Below are positions 1 to 10,644 of a stretch of 31,561 nt of DNA, piece by piece (the stretch's first letter is position 1; every line of letters starts with the position of its first letter). Made by a program: the position numbers and the translations under genes. The notes under the pieces were generated by a model, which was not told where the DNA came from, ran no database searches, and saw nothing but the letters and a program-made list of their open reading frames with translations. The DNA is from Saccoglossus kowalevskii (taxonomy: Eukaryota > Hemichordata > Enteropneusta > Harrimaniidae): contig NW_003137333.1 of the NCBI RefSeq assembly GCF_000003605.2, forward strand, positions 146,224-177,784, given 5' to 3'.

Positions 1-617
1 ATGGACTTGGGATGTGTTTAAAACTTAACTGTATAATTGGGGTTCTAGCCACATTGCATAATCTGTTAGTTATTTGGCAACTTTAACCTCAAAATATTTA
101 GCCTATAACATTTTTTGCATCAACAAATTTATAGGCAGTATAGATAATAGTTATTATTAAGAACACATTTGTACGATTAACTTCTTTATCGTTTGTTCTG
201 AAATAATATTTTTAAAAATATATGCATGAGCGCGTGTGTGAATTCTGTAAAACATGATATCAAAAACAGGGTGACCACCCCCTATTCGAAAAATCAAAAA
301 CGGGGTAACCCCCCCCTGCTGATCCACCGACCCCCCCCCCCCCAGGCCGAAGTAACTGACCAATCCCTTAGGTTATTCTGAGCGTGTCAGCGGTGGGTAA
401 TATATTTGAGTATGTGCCATACATAAGCGGTAAACATACCACCTCTTACCACGGAATAATCATGACACATCATCGACAGTTTAGTTGGTGTTACTTACAT
501 TTACACTTCTCTGGATTTGTGTAAATAACATTAATGTTGGTAATGTTTTATAATTGGTCATCATCTGTATGAATCTACCTCTTTTATTCAGTTCTAAAAC
601 ATCTTCTATGATTAGCT
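1..617. other. Non-coding DNA, probably intron of the carboxypeptidase gene
   Basis: I see no exon here. The homologous protein should have about 75 more N-terminal residues (signal peptide and a segment ending just before the GGPGG motif), and no matching exon with splice sites was found in the first 1.8 kb. This is therefore probably intron. The stretch holds two runs of C (about 309-317 and 330-342) separated by short sequence. Confidence 0.45.
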
Positions 618-1293
618 GATTTGTTCTGCTGATCTCCTGTCGCTAGAAGTGTGTGTTTTGATTGGTTCATTTCAATGATTGACAATTGTACACCAGGTGT
701 TAGGGATTATTATCCAATGATTATGGTAGCCGATTTGTTCTGCTGATCTATTGCGCGAGAAAAGTGTGTTTTGATTGGTTCATTTCAATGATTGGCAATT
801 GTACACCAGGTGTTAGGGATTATTACCCAATGATTATGGTAGCCGATTTGTTCTGCTGATCTACTGCGCTAGAAAAGTGTGTTTTGATTGGTTCATTTCA
901 ATAATTGACAATTGTACACCAGGTGTTAGGGATTATTACCAAATGATTATGGTAGCCGATTTGTTCTGCTGATCTACTGCGCTAGAAAAGTGTGTTTTGA
1001 TTGGTTCATTTCAATGATTGACAATTGTACACCAGGTGTTAGGAATTATTACCCAATGATTATGGTAGCCGATTTGTTCTGCTGATCTACTGCGCTAGAA
1101 AAGTGTGTTTTGATTGGTTCATTTCAATAATTGACAATTGTACACCAGGTGTTAGGGATTATTACCCAATGATTATGGTAGCAGATTTGTTCTGCTGATC
1201 TACAGTCGACTGGAAACTGTGTTTTGATTGGTTCATTTCAATGATTGAAAATCATATACCAGGTGTTAGGGATTATGACTCAATGGTTATAAA
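618..1293. repeat. Six-copy tandem repeat, 113-bp unit
   Basis: Units begin with GATTTGTTCTGCTGATC at 618, 732, 845, 958, 1071 and 1184. The first unit is 114 bp and the next four are exactly 113 bp. The middle copies are nearly identical, while the first and last are more diverged, as expected for a minisatellite evolving by unequal exchange. Each unit has an inverted CCAAT box (TTGATTGGTTC), and several also have a direct one (ACCCAATGATT). There is no open frame through the array. Confidence 0.95.
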
Positions 1294-1801
1294 TACTCGA
1301 ATCCACTGCGAATGAGGCAAATTTGTATCGCATTTTTCTTCTTTTTGTATATTATGTTACAAAGCATTTCATTTTCAGTTTCTCATTTTTTAAAACTTCA
1401 CTTTGGTGTCGAATACATTCGTTTATATGGGGTTGACCATTAGAAAGGGGGAATCCAGCAGAAATCGATAACAGTAAAACAAAAATTTCGCACGCATAAT
1501 TCTTAGAGGAAATATTTGTACACAATGTGAAAGTACAGCAAAGTTATCATGGAAACAAATAACACAAAACTAAGTGAAAGAAAAAATATTTTGCAAATTG
1601 TTCCACCATTGAGTTTCTAAGAGTTCGTAATGGTCCGTTCTCTATTATTACAGCATTGGTTCTTTCAAGAATACAGCGAAATATAAACACATCCAGAACT
1701 TAAGAATTTAGCTAGCGAGTACTGTATCATCTTATCACCGACCAACGCTCTTGTATCGTGTGTTATTTCATTTCATCTCTACTTTCACGTTACCTTTACA
1801 G

Positions 1802-4800
1802 GGAGGCCCTGGTGGTTCGTCGTGTGGATTTGGTAATTTCATGGAAATCGGTCCATTAGACGTGAACTTGAATCCAAGAAATACAACTTGGGTAAGAACA
1901 TGCATGTCATAGCGCCACCTAGTGTGTGAAGCTCGACTAATTTGTAACTGTGTGGCAACACTCATAAATAACGTCAGGCCATATTTGTAGAATAACGTAA
2001 TTATACTGAAATAAACGTTGTAGGTCATTTTAGGTTCGATGACATTGCTACCATGGCACATGTAACACATTTTTGTATATATATTTATAATTGCAGATGT
2101 CAAAGGTTAACATATTGTTTATAGATAATCCGGTTGGTACAGGATACAGTTATGTCGATAATATTGATGCTATGACAACGGATGTCCATGGAATTGCGTT
2201 GGATCTTGTGACTGTAATCAAGGCATTCATTAAAAAACATGACGAATTCAAGGTAACCATATTATAAAGTGAAAACAAATTTTTATTCAAAATTGTTATT
2301 TCAACCGATCAGTGATTTTGATCAGGATCATGGTTCGTGTTAAGTTTGAACGTGATCAATCCAGGTATATTAGAGATATGGTTCCGGAATAGCATTTGTT
2401 AATACAAAATGGCGGTTAGTCGGCCATTTGAATGCAATGTTTAATACAAAATGACGTGCATTAAGGTCTCGTGCACGGGAACTACAACGCGTTGTACGTT
2501 GAAACATTCAACTGCAACACATTGACATATGATACCATGTGCATTGTGTATTTCAAAATACCTCGACAATTATCACATAAACATAAGGACTAATAAAACA
2601 ACGTGCTTGCATCTGAAATCAGTTGCAGATGTCCGTACACAAAAGTGCTCAATAACATAGACCAAACCAGTCAAATTAGACGTTCTAAGAAATAGTGTTA
2701 TTGGTTTCAACACACAGTCGACAGAACCTGATGTTTGCTGTCTGTCGTCCGTGGTAACCTTTACATTTTTGAGTCACGTTGGTTTCGTATGTACAATGGG
2801 TGGGTTCTCTCTCATATATTTATCCTAGGGTAGTTCAGTCTCAGATTTGTTAATTTCAATTCATGACCATATTTTTCATATTTCATTTTCAGAGCTCTGA
2901 CATATTTTGTGCATATTGTATTGAGAATGTAATACATAGTTTATAATTTCATTACAATCACGCATCACTGAGGAATGTACACAATTCGATTATTTCTAAT
3001 ATATACTTGTACACCGTATTGATAATGTAATGCGATAATGAGGTTACACTGAATCCGCCCCTGGAAAACCTATGAATACAGGAAAATTAGGTTGGTGGCG
3101 TGATATTTTCTCCGGATGAGGCGGAAATTGATGCAACAGATTATCTTGTGTGATATTATTGTGGAAGTATCGTTACCAGACTAATATATTTTCGGTTTCG
3201 ATGCCGTTTCCAGCCAGCAAATTATGGAATTGACAAATATCGCACTGTCCTACTGTAAAATCCGGGTAGCTATGACTTAGACATACGAGTCGGTCAAAAT
3301 GCCAAAGCTTTGGAGTCAATGAACGTAACACGTGTCATAAGAAGTCTATCATAAATTCGTAAACTGTGTACTTACTCAAGCGGGAAACACGTGACATTTA
3401 TATTATATCACATGCTATGAAACTGAATGGTTTGATTGCTGTTTCGGAAGAGGGTCGGCATAGATTTGAAATTGAGACACTATATAAATAAATATATTAC
3501 TTCTTTCATAGTTGTAATGGCCATGATGTCAGAACATGTTTTGTATAATTTACCATATTTCATATTTTGATTAGAGATTACATCACTCCCGCCACCTCCT
3601 CCACCCAAGAGAGGGTAACACTGATTTACATTAAAACTCAAGATCCTCTATATTATAAGGTTATTGCGAGAATGCCTTAAAGTAGACACAATGACAGTAC
3701 AGCTGGAGTATCGACCGACGCGCGGCGTACTGTCATCGTGCATACTTTGAGGTATTCTCGTAATAACCTTATTATTTTACATTTTTTCCTTTCAAGGAAT
3801 ACACCAAGGGAATGCCGAAATTGAAAATGTTTAGAACAGAATCAGCACACTTCGTTGTGTGGAGTCCGGTCAAACTCTGGTGGCAGCCATGTTTGTTTTT
3901 ATTATTGGAGGACGCTTATGCGCGTAATCATTCCATATTTGGAATTCGCATTTCCTAATATGGTAGAATAAAAATACCCCGTAAATTACCTTAAAATTAC
4001 GGCACGTTGTAACTTATGGCGTTACGGCGACACGTGTATAATAATACGTGGTATTACGTGTGGAAATAATAGTAACTAACGTTGATATGTTTCTTTCAGA
4101 CTGTTCCTTTATATATATTCTCAGAGTCGTATGGAGGTAAAATGACTGTTGCCTTTAGTCTGGAGCTACACACGGTAATCTTATACACGTATCTTGTCTG
4201 TTGCAATTCATTTCAAATTATATATAGCAACCCTCCATTGAAAAACACACAACAACAACAGGGATTCTTTCTCAATTTTCCCGAGGCTAAGTTTAACGAT
4301 AGAACACTTAAATATATATATATATATTAGGAGTTTTCCGTTCAAAATGTTTTAATAAATATATTTGGAATTATTCAAAAAGTCAGATTGTTTGGATAAT
4401 TGTATGGACGATTTGTAAGGAAATGCGCGCTCTAGTATTGGTTGGGTTTCTGGGTCAGTAGGTGTGTTTTAGTGGCGTAGAAGAGCGTGGTTTGCTCATA
4501 TTATTTGCCGCACCGACTTTTCGATAATCCAGAAAATCATCGGCCGGGAAAAAAACATGTAATTAACTATAACCTCCTCTTCCATTTTCATAGGCAATTC
4601 AAAACAAAGAAGTAACATGCGACTTCAGAGGATTAGCTCTTGGAGATTCGTGGATATCGCCTATAGGTTCGTATAGACTATTAATGGTATGTGATATAAA
4701 CTATTATTTTATTCAGTCGTGTTCGTCACTACACAGCCACTGGTTTCCATAGTATTCATGAAAAAGTCGTACGTTAGAGTAGTTACAATGCGATAATTGT

Positions 4801-7800
4801 TTTCATATTTCCTGCATTAATTGCATATGGTAATACAAGATTTTATATATTTTTGCAGATTCCGTCATGACATGGGGACCATACCTTTATGCAACGGTAT
4901 GTATCGGCCTAATGTAGATTTCTAGATACTGCCGTGTGCGTATCTTTATAATCATATGTGCATATCTTTATAATCATATGTGCATATCTTTATAACGTTA
5001 TATCTCATTGCAATGGAGTATGTAATATGTTCTTCCCCATTCCTCAATATATGGATGTCTATTTATGATACTAATTATATTACCAGTCTTTAGTAGATAT
5101 CAAAGGTATGTCAGCTGTGAATGGAGTTGCCAATAAATGCCAACATGCCATTGAAAAGGGTGACTGGAAGAACGCCACTGAGTTATGGAGTGATGCTGAA
5201 TCTACAATTGAAGAGGTGAGGATAACCAAACGATCGTGTTACTTGAAGTTACTTCACAGAAAATACATTAAAAACGCACAATTATTTACTTAAAGATGCA
5301 ATATGGAAGAAAATATATATTTATGATTTATCCAATCTGATTAAAGTCCAATATATAATAATTAAAACAAATGTAGCCTATACCAACATCGAATTTTAAA
5401 CAGATTATGAACTAAAAATGTTGCATCTCCAGGACACACAACAGCATTCCTCAATTTAAAATTCATAACCGCTAATACGCATGCGCATGCGATTGTTATT
5501 TTACGTACCTACACAACATGGGCTAGTCTGGTCCCTTGCCCCAGTTTCTTAACCGCCCTCAGGGTTGAAATTGGGGCAGGGGACCAGACTAAACATGGGC
5601 ATATGCGTATAAGAGAATTGTATTGTTACATGGAACGAATAGTAGCCTTGTATATGTAATATTTAAACTATTGTCCAAATAATAACACAAACTATGCAAT
5701 ACGTAACCTGTGTGTTAATATTGTTGTTTGTTACTGTAAAACAGCATTGTTGGTGAATAATTTGGTTTTATTGTAAACCAAATATGTAGTTTTTGCAGCA
5801 AACAAAATAGCATTCGTCGACACAATATTCTCGGCGTTCGTCATTGTGCATACCAAAACAACTGCCGTGTAAAGCAAACACTTTTTATAGTTGAATACGT
5901 AGTTTAAACAACCCATTCGCAACGGACATTGACAGCGATTAAAGAAGATGAATCATGATTCTAAATGGCATTCAACAACGTATCAAGCTTTCAAGATTTA
6001 AAGAGTCTGCAATATGTTTATAATATTACATATTGAATGAACGCAATTTGATAAACCACCACCACCTTTCTGTCAGTGGGCGTAAAATCTCCAGTCCAAC
6101 AACAAGTGTTTGTCATTACAAGGCAGTTGTAAACTATCATCCAGGGTAATCTCGTCATATAGTTGAAGTATCTCTAATGCAGCATGTCTGTTCAACGCAA
6201 CTTTCGAACCCCCTGTGTTGGCCTGTTCTACATTGTTTTTCAATTCAAATAAAATGAAATTTATGGAAAAAAATATGAAGTATACCTAGGTAAAAAATAA
6301 ATGTTATAACTATTATTTAAAAATGTAAGATGAAACTGTTAAACGAAAAGCCTGGCGACTAATATAATAGTACAATGTGAAAGCAAACAATTATCCAAAT
6401 TAGGTAATTAATGTGTATGGTTTTCAACTTTATATTAATCACGTCTGCGGATTACCCCACGATCACACATGTATCAAGTTTCGTTGTTTTTAAAATATCT
6501 GTGAAACTGCTAAAATATGTTAATTAATTCAAATTAGATATGTACACACGGCAACCAAAAACTAATCAGAGAACAATGACTAATTTAGTTGCAAACTATA
6601 ATTAATATGAACAGTTAAAGCTAAAAGGGTATGTGCATTATTCCAGAGCATCTATGTATTAATTAACTTTGAATCTTGGAATATCTTTTAAAAAGCTGAA
6701 CAATGACAAAATGTAATGTTAATTATGTAATTATTATACACAGATTTTGACCCAAAGCAATTCGGTCCTAGAGTATCTACGTACGAAGTCTCATATTATA
6801 TGACTTATGAGAGTTTAAAGACATGTTGGAACCGTGACGTCTGTAATACTTTAGAAAATTTCAATACACTTATTTCCTGTCGGCTAACTACGATCTGTTG
6901 CAAAAGTCGAATGATTTGAATTTAAACTTGAATTTATTTGTATTTATTTATTTTAATATAGCTCAATGTTTCTCCTTTACGTTTGATTTTACGCAAAATG
7001 CACGATCTCGCAGTGGACGGGAAGCTACACATAGTTGGAATTTACCAAACTGTTCACCCACGTGCTAGTACAAATAAAATAACTGATGCGTTTTGTTTGC
7101 AGTTAACGGATAACGTGAATTTTTACAATATATTACAACATAACGCAGATGAGCAGAACGTGGTTGAAAAGAAGTTTCTGGAAGACAAATATCTGGGTAA
7201 TGATATATAATAAAGCATGTAAAATAACATACGTTAAATAACTCACGTGTACAGTGCATTGTGGTACGGATAGTGTGCACATTTCACAATAAATGTTATA
7301 GTAATCATGTGTACGGTCCCCACTCTTCAAACGTAAGCAATATATGCACAAGAAAAACTGAACGTATCATATTACTCAACACGATACTGAATGAGAAAAT
7401 CCATGAACACATATTACATATTTCCAATCTATTTTATAGATTATCTTTATCGCCGCCATGTTGGTTATATGGACAACGACGCGTTGTCAAACTTGATGAA
7501 TGGAAAGATTAAAGACCAATTAGGAATTCCTAAGAATGTGACATGGGGAGGTAAATCAAACGACTTAAGGCTGAGGGGTCATGTATAAATGATAACTTGT
7601 TCACCTCCATATTATTACACCAGTAATGAATGCTATCGTTTGTTACTTTAGTTACTCACACTTCTTAACGGTGCTTAAAATCAATAATTAACTCCCAACT
7701 AACGTATAATTATTCACTCTAGGTCAGTCTGGAGAAGTGTTCTCAACCCAGGCAGAAGACTTCATGAAACCTGTCGTAGACACGGGTAAGTCGAGCTATA

Positions 7801-9706
7801 TCATATTGGACACATGATTGCATATTTACGATCGCGTTGTTGAGTTATTGTAAGTTATTGTAAGTCCTCTATATCGGTAGTACCCTAATCAATTTTGGCT
7901 TTAAAACAGACCTTCAGTACTGCCATAACGTTTAACCCATTGCTCCACTTAAGAGAGCCTGATGGGATTAGTTTGTGAACTAAGCCATCAAACCATCCCC
8001 AACGGACAGCCATGGCAAATGCCACAAACTTCCAGTATCCATACTGAAATAGTATAAATTTGAATGCATAGTATAATGAATTTGAGTGTTTATAACATCC
8101 AGTAATTACAAATACTGAATATTCAGAGTTTATTACTTGTATCAAATTCACACTATAATCTAGATACTAACTCTCATATTAGATGGATATCCAAGAACGT
8201 ACATCAACAGAAAATTGTTCAAAACTATATCAAAGGTGCAATTCAAGTACAACTCTAATGAGGAGAATTAAAGAGAACTATAAACCAGTGGGCATACGAC
8301 CTCATAACCGAATCTTCATTGCTAGAGGGCATTTTGGTTATAGCATCAACTACTCACACAATATTTATCCAGTCACAACAACCAGTAATATCACATACTT
8401 ACAATGTGTCTCTCTTTGTATGCAGTTGATCAACTCTTATCATCAACCAATTTATCTGTGGTTGTATACAATGGTCAGTTGGATCTTATAGTAGACACTC
8501 CAGGTGAAGTAAATCTTCAAACTGTCAGAACCATGATTTATGTACAGATTCTCTATTATTACATCATATTATCAATGAGGTGGTAGCAGTTCTGGTGTAG
8601 CCTTTTGGAGCAAGACTGTTATCAGTCATAATGGTTGAATGGGACATCGCACAATGCGTGCGGGTGACTGCACCCTGAACACTTAATCGTCACTGTTTTG
8701 ATAAACAAGTTGTGTACATAATTCAGGGATGTTATATCATTGATATAGAAGATTATCCATACCATACATACATACATTTATCTTCTGTGGTTCAACAACT
8801 TTCTTCCAAGTTAGTAATATGGCGTACGAATAATAATGATGCAAACAGTGGAAAATAATTGTTTGTTCCAACAAGCTACACCGTATACAATCATTTGGTA
8901 TCACAAAGGTTATTGGAGCTTACGAGTATTTCAAAGATGCAGTTAGTGACCAACTATTATCCCAAAACTACTGAATTTTATTTCAGTGAAACGTCTTTAT
9001 ACCACATTCATCTCACACTGCTAAGAAACCTAACCATTCTTCGGTATACAAGACTTGGATACAATAAGTTTTGCCTACATCATTTTATGTACATCTTATG
9101 TGAAAGACTAACTATTCCGACAGGTACTGAAATGTGGATGTCCGATTTGACATGGGATGGAATCAAGGAGTTTGACAAGGCTAAGAGAACTCCTCTGTAT
9201 GTAGATGGGCGAATTGGAGACACTGCAGCTTTCGTGAAAACCTACAAAACGCTATCGTTTTACTGGATACTGAATGCTGGTCATATGGTAAGGGGAACTC
9301 ACAAGGGCAATATCCAATAGTTCTAAGACCATGCATATTAGACACCAGAAAGATAGTCACATTTGAAATGATGTTGGATCATAACATTATGCAGATCAAT
9401 GGATTCTGATGTAATATTCAAAGTTGAATATTAAATGAGACAAATCCGAAAGGTACAAAACGCAAATTTCAAGATTAAGACATTACAGTTGGATGGTCAT
9501 CGGGAGACTACATTCTTGCAACATACCAAGCATGTTACGCCTTTGCAGACTAAGATTCCTGAACTACATGTATGTCAACAATTTAAGCAAGAGCAATGTT
9601 TTTTAATGCATTTCAAATTATCCTAAATGTTCCACTATTTCAGGTACCAATTGATGCTGGGGACATGGCGCTCAAAATGATGGCAATGATAACAGGAACA
9701 GAGTAA
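1802..9706 (+). CDS. SCPEP1: Retinoid-inducible serine carboxypeptidase, 5' partial, 12 exons
   Basis: Exons: 1802-1891, 2097-2252, 4100-4174, 4594-4666, 4859-4896, 5087-5215, 7103-7196, 7440-7550, 7723-7785, 8426-8503, 9124-9287, 9644-9706. All have GT-AG borders and matching phases, giving 377 residues and TAA. The protein is a peptidase family S10 serine carboxypeptidase, normally secreted or lysosomal, that removes C-terminal residues. Visible motifs are GGPGGSS at residue 1, DNPVGTGYSY in exon 2, the nucleophile Ser92 in SESYGGK, LALGDSWISP, catalytic Asp296 in NGQLDLIVD, and catalytic His356 in GHM with PIDAGDMALKM following. Exon order and conserved blocks match vertebrate SCPEP1 rather than cathepsin A. 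Likely N-glycosylation sites are NTT, NAT, NVT and NLS. About 75 N-terminal residues, including the signal peptide, lie outside the window. It appears intact and active. The family call is secure; the physiological substrate is not known from sequence. Confidence 0.95.
3655..3772. mobile_element. Foldback element with 46-bp inverted arms
   Basis: The left arm (3655-3700) and right arm (3727-3772) are imperfect reverse complements, both ending in ATAAGG/CCTTAT outside and GACAGTAC/GTACTGTC inside. A GC-rich 26-base loop separates them. TATT occurs directly outside both arms (3651-3654 and 3773-3776) and could be a short target duplication. It lies in the SCPEP1 intron between exons 2 and 3 and has no coding capacity. 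It is most likely a non-autonomous DNA transposon (MITE-like); the family is not identified. Confidence 0.65.
4310..4327. repeat. Short AT dinucleotide run
   Basis: A run of alternating A and T in the intron after SCPEP1 exon 3. It is a simple microsatellite. Confidence 0.7.
4935..4995. repeat. 22-bp tandem repeat, about 2.7 copies
   Basis: Units at 4935-4956 and 4957-4978 differ by one base, and a partial third copy follows. The core is GTATCTTTATAATCATATGT-like. It sits in the short intron between SCPEP1 exons 5 and 6. Confidence 0.85.
5216..7102 (+). other. Long SCPEP1 intron 6 with a diverged intronic repeat
   Basis: Besides the hairpin element above, bases about 6380-6680 hold a diverged copy of the AT-rich repeat family seen at 20.6-21.2 and 23.0-24.3 kb. 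It is recognised by AACCAAAAACTAATCAG, CCAGAGCATCTATGTA and ACATGTATCAAGTTTC. No additional exon was found, and the exon phases on both sides agree without one. Confidence 0.6.
5515..5600. mobile_element. Miniature hairpin element with 9-bp target site duplication
   Basis: The 68 bases at 5524-5591 form a near-complete hairpin: TAGTCTGGTCCC at the left end mirrors GGGACCAGACTA at the right, and pairing continues through the GCCCC/GGGGC and GTTTC/GAAAT parts to a short central loop. The same nine bases, AACATGGGC, stand directly on both sides (5515-5523 and 5592-5600). An identical direct repeat flanking a palindrome is the hallmark of transposition. It lies in the long SCPEP1 intron between exons 6 and 7. 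A 9-bp duplication is typical of Mutator-like elements, but the element is too short to classify. Confidence 0.75.
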
Positions 9707-9769
9707 TGCAACACACAGGATGGGCTGAATGCACTCCAAGATATAAAGGCCGGAGCAATTTTCTGTATT

Positions 9770-9775
9770 AATAAA
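9770..9775 (+). terminator. Polyadenylation signal AATAAA of SCPEP1
   Basis: A perfect AATAAA lies 64 bases after the SCPEP1 stop codon, in TATTAATAAATTGGG. This is a plausible position for a short 3' UTR. The cleavage site cannot be read from sequence. Confidence 0.6.
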
Positions 9776-10497
9776 TTGGGAACAATAATGTCATAACACT
9801 TGCGAAATTTATATCAAGTAAACCAGCATGCTGGATTCCAATAATAATGTCCAGGTTTCCACACTTCTCGAAATTGTGGAGTGTCTCTAAATATTTAAAC
9901 ATGCAAGCCATGAATGGAAACGCGAGTGTTTCATGCTTCAAATAAAAATCGCCATTCAAATCTTGTAATTCTCAATATCAGACACACACAAAGAGCAGCG
10001 AACTTGAAGCAAACAAGGTATATCAGGAGTTGGGTTGTCATACGTACGTATTGAGCATCTAATGACCCAGTTCTATTAGGTCACTGAACTTGATAATACC
10101 TTTACAGCGGTCACAATATTTATACAAGCTCAACACCCAATACCGAGCAATTTGGCAACATATACTTTAGTGACAGTTATATGTACAATACAGATACATA
10201 CCCGCCCTATATGACAGTTAATCAAAACAACGAAGCCGGGTTTCAGATGGGTTCAACTAATCTTTGAGCAAACAGTTATCAATGTTTTATTCATTGTCAT
10301 CGGGCACTTTATTATTTTATGTATACTTATGCTCGCTAATTTAAATCTATTTTGAACATTTTACGAAAATAATAAACCTTGATACCGGTAACATATAATG
10401 GAGGAAAGTTTAGGTATGAATGCAGTTTTTGGTTTTAAAATCATTGCCTAAATCTATAAAATTATTGGCAAAATGGGGGAACGAGGACACTGAATGA
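9776..10497. other. Intergenic DNA, nothing recognised
   Basis: AT-rich DNA downstream of SCPEP1 with only short open frames that lack convincing splice sites or recognisable motifs. Confidence 0.5.
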
Positions 10498-10644
10498 GTT
10501 AACCTTCTCGGGAGAAATAGTTTGCAATCGATTACTAAGAAAGTTGGGCTGGCCAGGGCATCGGTTCACGAGATTGTGCAACAATTCCGTCGCATACATT
10601 TTAACAAGAGTAATGACCTCATAAACTACCCTTTTTCACTGTAA
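10498..10644 (+). pseudogene. Possible fragment of a Tc1/mariner-type transposase (helix-turn-helix)
   Basis: Between two stop codons this frame reads about 48 residues with the segment SLQSITKKVGLARASVHEIVQQFRR. The spacing of SITKKVGLARASVHEIV resembles the DNA-binding helix-turn-helix at the N-terminus of Tc1/mariner-like transposases, where the pattern is I..K.G.S...V..IV. There is no start codon in frame before it and no DDE catalytic region after it, so at most it is a remnant. No terminal inverted repeats were found. A chance open frame remains possible. Confidence 0.3.

Noticed and set aside
2030..2050. Possible tRNA B box (AGGTTCGATGAC)
   Set aside because: No A box at the right distance and no cloverleaf can be drawn; it lies in an SCPEP1 intron.
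4082..4330. 82-residue plus-strand ORF
   Set aside because: It contains SCPEP1 exon 3 (4100-4174) read through into the flanking introns; only the exon is coding.
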